Part shown: positions 62,101 through 64,000 of the stretch, in pieces | Layout: each line of letters begins with the position of its first letter | Position numbering within the stretch: the stretch's first letter is position 1 | From: Myxococcota bacterium | Lineage (GTDB): Bacteria; Myxococcota_A; Bradymonadia; UBA7976; UBA1532 | Direction: 5' to 3' | DNA: 64,000 bases | Assembly (NCBI GenBank): GCA_023150895.1 | Contig: JAKLJY010000023.1 | Location: forward strand, 17,485-81,484 | Made by a program: the position numbers and the translations under genes | Notes under the pieces: generated by a model | What the model saw: the letters and a program-made list of their open reading frames with translations, nothing else | The model's database searches: none | Told to the model about the DNA's origin: nothing

Positions 62101-62619
62101 GCGGGGTTCCGCTGGCGCATCGGTCAGTTGTCCGGCATCGAAACGCTTCAGGTCGACTTCGTAGGTTTCGAGCGCCTCGAGATAACCATCGTACGACTTT
62201 TCGAAGTGCAATTCGGCGAGCCGAAACAGCGCGTCGGGTGTGTACTGCGGGTGCTCTGGGTAGCGCGTCAGGAACTCTTCGAAACGCGTAATCGCGGCGT
62301 CGCGGCGCTTGCGCTCCTCTTCGACCATCCCGGCAACCGCGGCGTCGTACCGTTTCTGAACGTCCGCCTTCTTGAGCGCATACTGCTGTTCGACGAGTTT
62401 GGCGACGTCCGTCCGGTAGTCGGCGATCTCGCGCTCGAAACTGACCATCTCCTCGGCGATGGCGAGCATCTCGGCGCTCGGTCCCGAGGCGGCCGCCGGG
62501 GGTGCCTCTTCGGCGACCTGAGCGGAGACCGTCGCCGGCAGGACGACACACGCCGCCAGACACCAGGCGGGCACGGCGCGGCGGCGGTGGTTCGATGGGG
62601 GCGGCATCCGATCACTCAC
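59176..62619 (-). CDS. Large periplasmic TPR protein (GltD/AgmU-like)
   Basis: A 1147-residue exported protein with a signal peptide ending SAQV (start GTG 62619, or ATG 62607 four codons later). After a short coiled coil it consists of many TPR units throughout (EEFLTRYPEHPQYTPDALFR, YLKGYCLKEMGEDKPALDQF, YKLAWTYYRNDQYDDAIKRF, AAGEVFYEYKHYDEARKWF and others). Length and position before the gltE-like gene fit GltD (AgmU), the large TPR scaffold of the Myxococcus gliding complex. A small DGRPDDD-type acidic insertion near residue 330 is notable. It overlaps the upstream TPR/coiled-coil gene by eight bases. Confidence 0.88.
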   Translation of the reverse strand: MSDRMPPPSNHRRRAVPAWCLAACVVLPATVSAQVAEEAPPAAASGPSAEMLAIAEEMVSFEREIADYRTDVAKLVEQQYALKKADVQKRYDAAVAGMVEEERKRRDAAITRFEEFLTRYPEHPQYTPDALFRLAELHFEKSYDGYLEALETYEVDLKRFDAGQLTDAPAEPRQDYRETIALFDRLLGRWPDNRNSDGALYLKGYCLKEMGEDKPALDQFMTLVEKYPDSKFVPEAWLRIGEYHFDYNDLPKAIDAYTRVMNFKGTPFYDKALYKLAWTYYRNDQYDDAIKRFKELVEYSDAEAAKTGSKGSDLRVEAIQYLAISLQEEDWDGDGRPDDDAGFDRALRYLTGDKPYEVEVLKGIAQIYFDNAKYEESIEATRFLLKKFPTNAENPGLHQNIIVAYERLRRFDDAFAERDTLARTYGEGSAWHEANRNNLEVVQKAEKLVEGALITAAQYHHTRAQALKEEAKAGKVEAEDEAIKEYKLAAVAYDNYLRRYPASENAYELGFFYAECLFYSFRFAEAAEQYQKVRDSSLGVKYQELAGFSAILARESTVKQDIEAGKIEARPSLLNQPIEATAAKATGDKPVGDGTEAVLVIEPEPIPAEVMKLVEARIAYVEKGLKDPADPGKLPRVAYKAGEVFYEYKHYDEARKWFAWVIENHKQEKVAYYAANNILQSYRVANDWENMKIWAAKLGEANIGSQEERDAMAAQIKTLETGAAFKQAEKLFNDKNFEAAAIKYVELVDKDPKNKFADRALNNAAVAFEQVRRFESATNTYQRLYQQYPQSEFASEALFRVAVNSERFFDYDRSINSHLLLMEKYPESEHRSQSLLQAAELQEETQQYQRAAANFEKYAEMFPATPEAAETYYRAARNYEKLKDTRNALRIYDTFIKRYGLDRKNAENVIGGLARTADIYEEQGNARAARQTWDRIINEFNARGLQVGTPIAVHPAKARFKIVELEYARYEALKLTGSLQNQGKTIKDMQTRIKDLQRQYAEVIDYKAFEWTLASFYRLGHMYQVFAQALYDAPVPPGLSEEEQDSYRTQLEDIALPIEDEAVKRYVTAYDKAREFKVTNEWTKRILQALNKFKPSDYPLFKEERRLVSNEDLTPARLLVAPPPAPVIPPTEEDPPASDAAAGEGDK

Positions 62620-64000
62620 CGGTCGCCTCTTTCAACTCGCGGTCCATCGCCTCGAGTTCCTCGCGTTCCTTCGCCCGCGTGTCCGCGATGAGCTTCGACA
62701 TGTCCTGCTTCTGCTTCCACGCGATGTCGACCGAGCCGACGTCCGCTTCGAGGACGACGGCGTCGACGCGTTCCATCACCGCGCGGAAACTGCGCGCCGC
62801 GATCTTTCCGCCGAGGGACTCGGTCTCTCCCTGGTAGCCGGCGAGCTCGACGTCGTACCCCTTCAGACTTTGTCGTTCACGATCGACCTGCCGTTTCAAC
62901 TCGGCGACCTTCTCGTCGACGACGGCGCCCGTCTTCTGAAGGAACCCGAGCGCACGCGCTTCGAGAGCGCCAATGCGAGCACGCTCGCTGGCCGGCACGG
63001 CGTGCCCTCGGCTCGCGAGGTAGGCCTCTTCGGCATCGAGCGCCAGAGAAAGCTGCTGCCGGATCTTCTCGTCCTCGGTCGAGGCCTCGTCGTTGACACC
63101 GACCTTCAGCCGCGAAACCTCGATCGTTCGGGCGAGCTGCTCATACGCATCGCGAAGCGCCCGCGCCTCGGCGAGCTCACGGCTGATTTGCGCGAAGACG
63201 GCCTGCTCCCCGCCGCCCTTGCCGCGGGACTCGATCGTGTCCTCGACGAACTTCTCGATGGCGGCGAGTTGGGCCTCGAGACCGTGAATCTGCACGTTGA
63301 GTGCGAAACCCGCCTTGTCGAGGTCACGCAATTGCCCGTCCACCTGCTTGTCTCGGGCCTTCAGGGCCTGAGCCGTCCGGGGAATCTCGGCGTACCGTGC
63401 CTCCCAGCCTTTGCGGGCGTCCCGCAGGCGGACAAATTCCGCGTCGGCGGCAAGGGCACTCGGCGCAGCCGCCTCGTTCAAGGCAACCCGGGCGGCGGCG
63501 AGAGAAGCGCGCGCTTCGATTGCCTGCAGAACGCCTTCGAGCAGGTTGGGGAAGACCTCGACGCGGTTGGGGGCGTCGAGAAGCGCGTCGAGACGCTCGA
63601 CCGTCCGGTGGGCTTCATCGACGTCGCGCTTCTCCTGGGCGAGGTCGCCGACGAGGGTCACGGCACGGTCCGCGTCCATGTCGGGCCCGGCGAACTCGGC
63701 CGCCTTCGGGGGCAGAAACGTCGACAGGTCGAACGACGCGAGGTTGCGGCCGATGACCCGATTGAAATGCGCCTCGAGGTTGCCGCCCGCGGCACGCTCG
63801 ATGGACAGCATCTCTTCGCGAATCGGCGTGAACTCGTACTGCACCTGCTGGAACGCGTTCTGGGCGTCGTCGTAACGCCCGAGCATCAGGAGCAGGCGCC
63901 CTTGCAGGAGCCGGGAATCGGCGCCGTGGAGGACGTCCGGTTGGGCGATGAGCAGGATCTCGAGCTTGCGGACCGACGCCTCGTAGTCCTTCTCTTTGAT
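62612..64000 (-). CDS. TPR/coiled-coil protein, 5' end beyond the window (GltC-like?)
   Basis: At least 462 residues are visible; the reading frame is open through the right edge, so the N-terminus lies outside. The visible start is TPR-like (KLEILLIAQPDV, RLLQGRLLLMLGRYDDAQNA), followed by a domain with VIGRNLASFDLSTFLPPKAA and long charged coiled coils (DAEFVRLRDARKGWEARYAE, ERQSLKGYDVELAGYQGETE). It is the gene before the gltD-like one and probably the first or second gene of the operon. GltC, another periplasmic TPR protein of the complex, is the best guess; identity is uncertain. Confidence 0.78.
   Translation of the reverse strand: MKEKDYEASVRKLEILLIAQPDVLHGADSRLLQGRLLLMLGRYDDAQNAFQQVQYEFTPIREEMLSIERAAGGNLEAHFNRVIGRNLASFDLSTFLPPKAAEFAGPDMDADRAVTLVGDLAQEKRDVDEAHRTVERLDALLDAPNRVEVFPNLLEGVLQAIEARASLAAARVALNEAAAPSALAADAEFVRLRDARKGWEARYAEIPRTAQALKARDKQVDGQLRDLDKAGFALNVQIHGLEAQLAAIEKFVEDTIESRGKGGGEQAVFAQISRELAEARALRDAYEQLARTIEVSRLKVGVNDEASTEDEKIRQQLSLALDAEEAYLASRGHAVPASERARIGALEARALGFLQKTGAVVDEKVAELKRQVDRERQSLKGYDVELAGYQGETESLGGKIAARSFRAVMERVDAVVLEADVGSVDIAWKQKQDMSKLIADTRAKEREELEAMDRELKEATGE

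Noticed and set aside
59026..62691. A 1221-codon plus-strand open frame opposite the large TPR gene
   Set aside because: Its composition is low-complexity (Leu/Val/Gly/Arg runs) with no motifs, and the minus strand gives clear TPR repeats with a signal peptide and coupled neighbours. It is a high-GC antisense shadow.

Overview
The window is high-GC DNA packed with genes on both strands and looks chromosomal. I saw no rRNA, tRNA, CRISPR array, insertion sequence or phage gene. The gene content points to the myxobacterial group (Myxococcota, formerly part of Deltaproteobacteria): a CarD/CdnL regulator, a secreted metalloprotease and a second secreted protein with MYXO-CTERM-like tails, thrombospondin-3/OmpA lipoproteins, many TPR envelope proteins, and a gltD-gltE-gltF-gltG-like block related to the Myxococcus gliding machinery. 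The species cannot be named from sequence alone.

Layout. 0.2-2.9 kb: two secreted/envelope proteins translationally coupled to truA. 3-5.9 kb (minus): an envelope operon of a DUF4398-like lipoprotein, a TSP3/OmpA lipoprotein and a barrel-type protein. 6-9.6 kb: carD, a small unknown gene, and a parvulin-type lipoprotein converging on and overlapping bamD. 9.7-15 kb: a matrixin-like protease with Cys-rich repeats, then secreted, coiled-coil and membrane-anchored unknowns. 15-25.3 kb: rrf2-larE, a pentapeptide protein, fadL-nadC, a secreted HExxH protein, a HEAT-repeat protein, and an O-antigen-ligase-like gene coupled to plsY. 25.3-28.8 kb: an outer-membrane protein, an apparently frameshifted coiled-coil gene and a DHH-like protein. 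28.8-34.6 kb: cheA-mcp-cheW-cheB. 34.5-38.2 kb (minus): an rqcH-like gene, a methyltransferase-like gene, an NTAQ1-type N-terminal glutamine amidohydrolase and a DNA-methyltransferase-like gene, tightly spaced, with pepA divergent at 38.3 kb. 39.9-56.1 kb: an exopolysaccharide locus. 56.2-64 kb: the glt-like block, which runs off the right edge.

How the parts fit. The exopolysaccharide locus has a Wzc-type co-polymerase/BY-kinase, a Wza-like export lipoprotein, an outer-membrane barrel, UDP-sugar dehydrogenase and epimerase genes, an amidotransferase, a GT4 glycosyltransferase and two ligase/polymerase-type membrane proteins, one fused to a phosphoglycosyl transferase. This suggests a secreted polymer containing amidated uronic acid. 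The glt-like block probably builds an envelope-spanning complex, and the che genes could serve surface motility.

The most unusual unit is 35310-38169. A eukaryote-style N-terminal Gln amidase and an RqcH/NEMF-family protein are joined through a third gene by 4-base stop/start overlaps, which suggests a link between N-terminal and C-terminal protein quality control. Functional statements come from motif recognition by eye; no database search was run.
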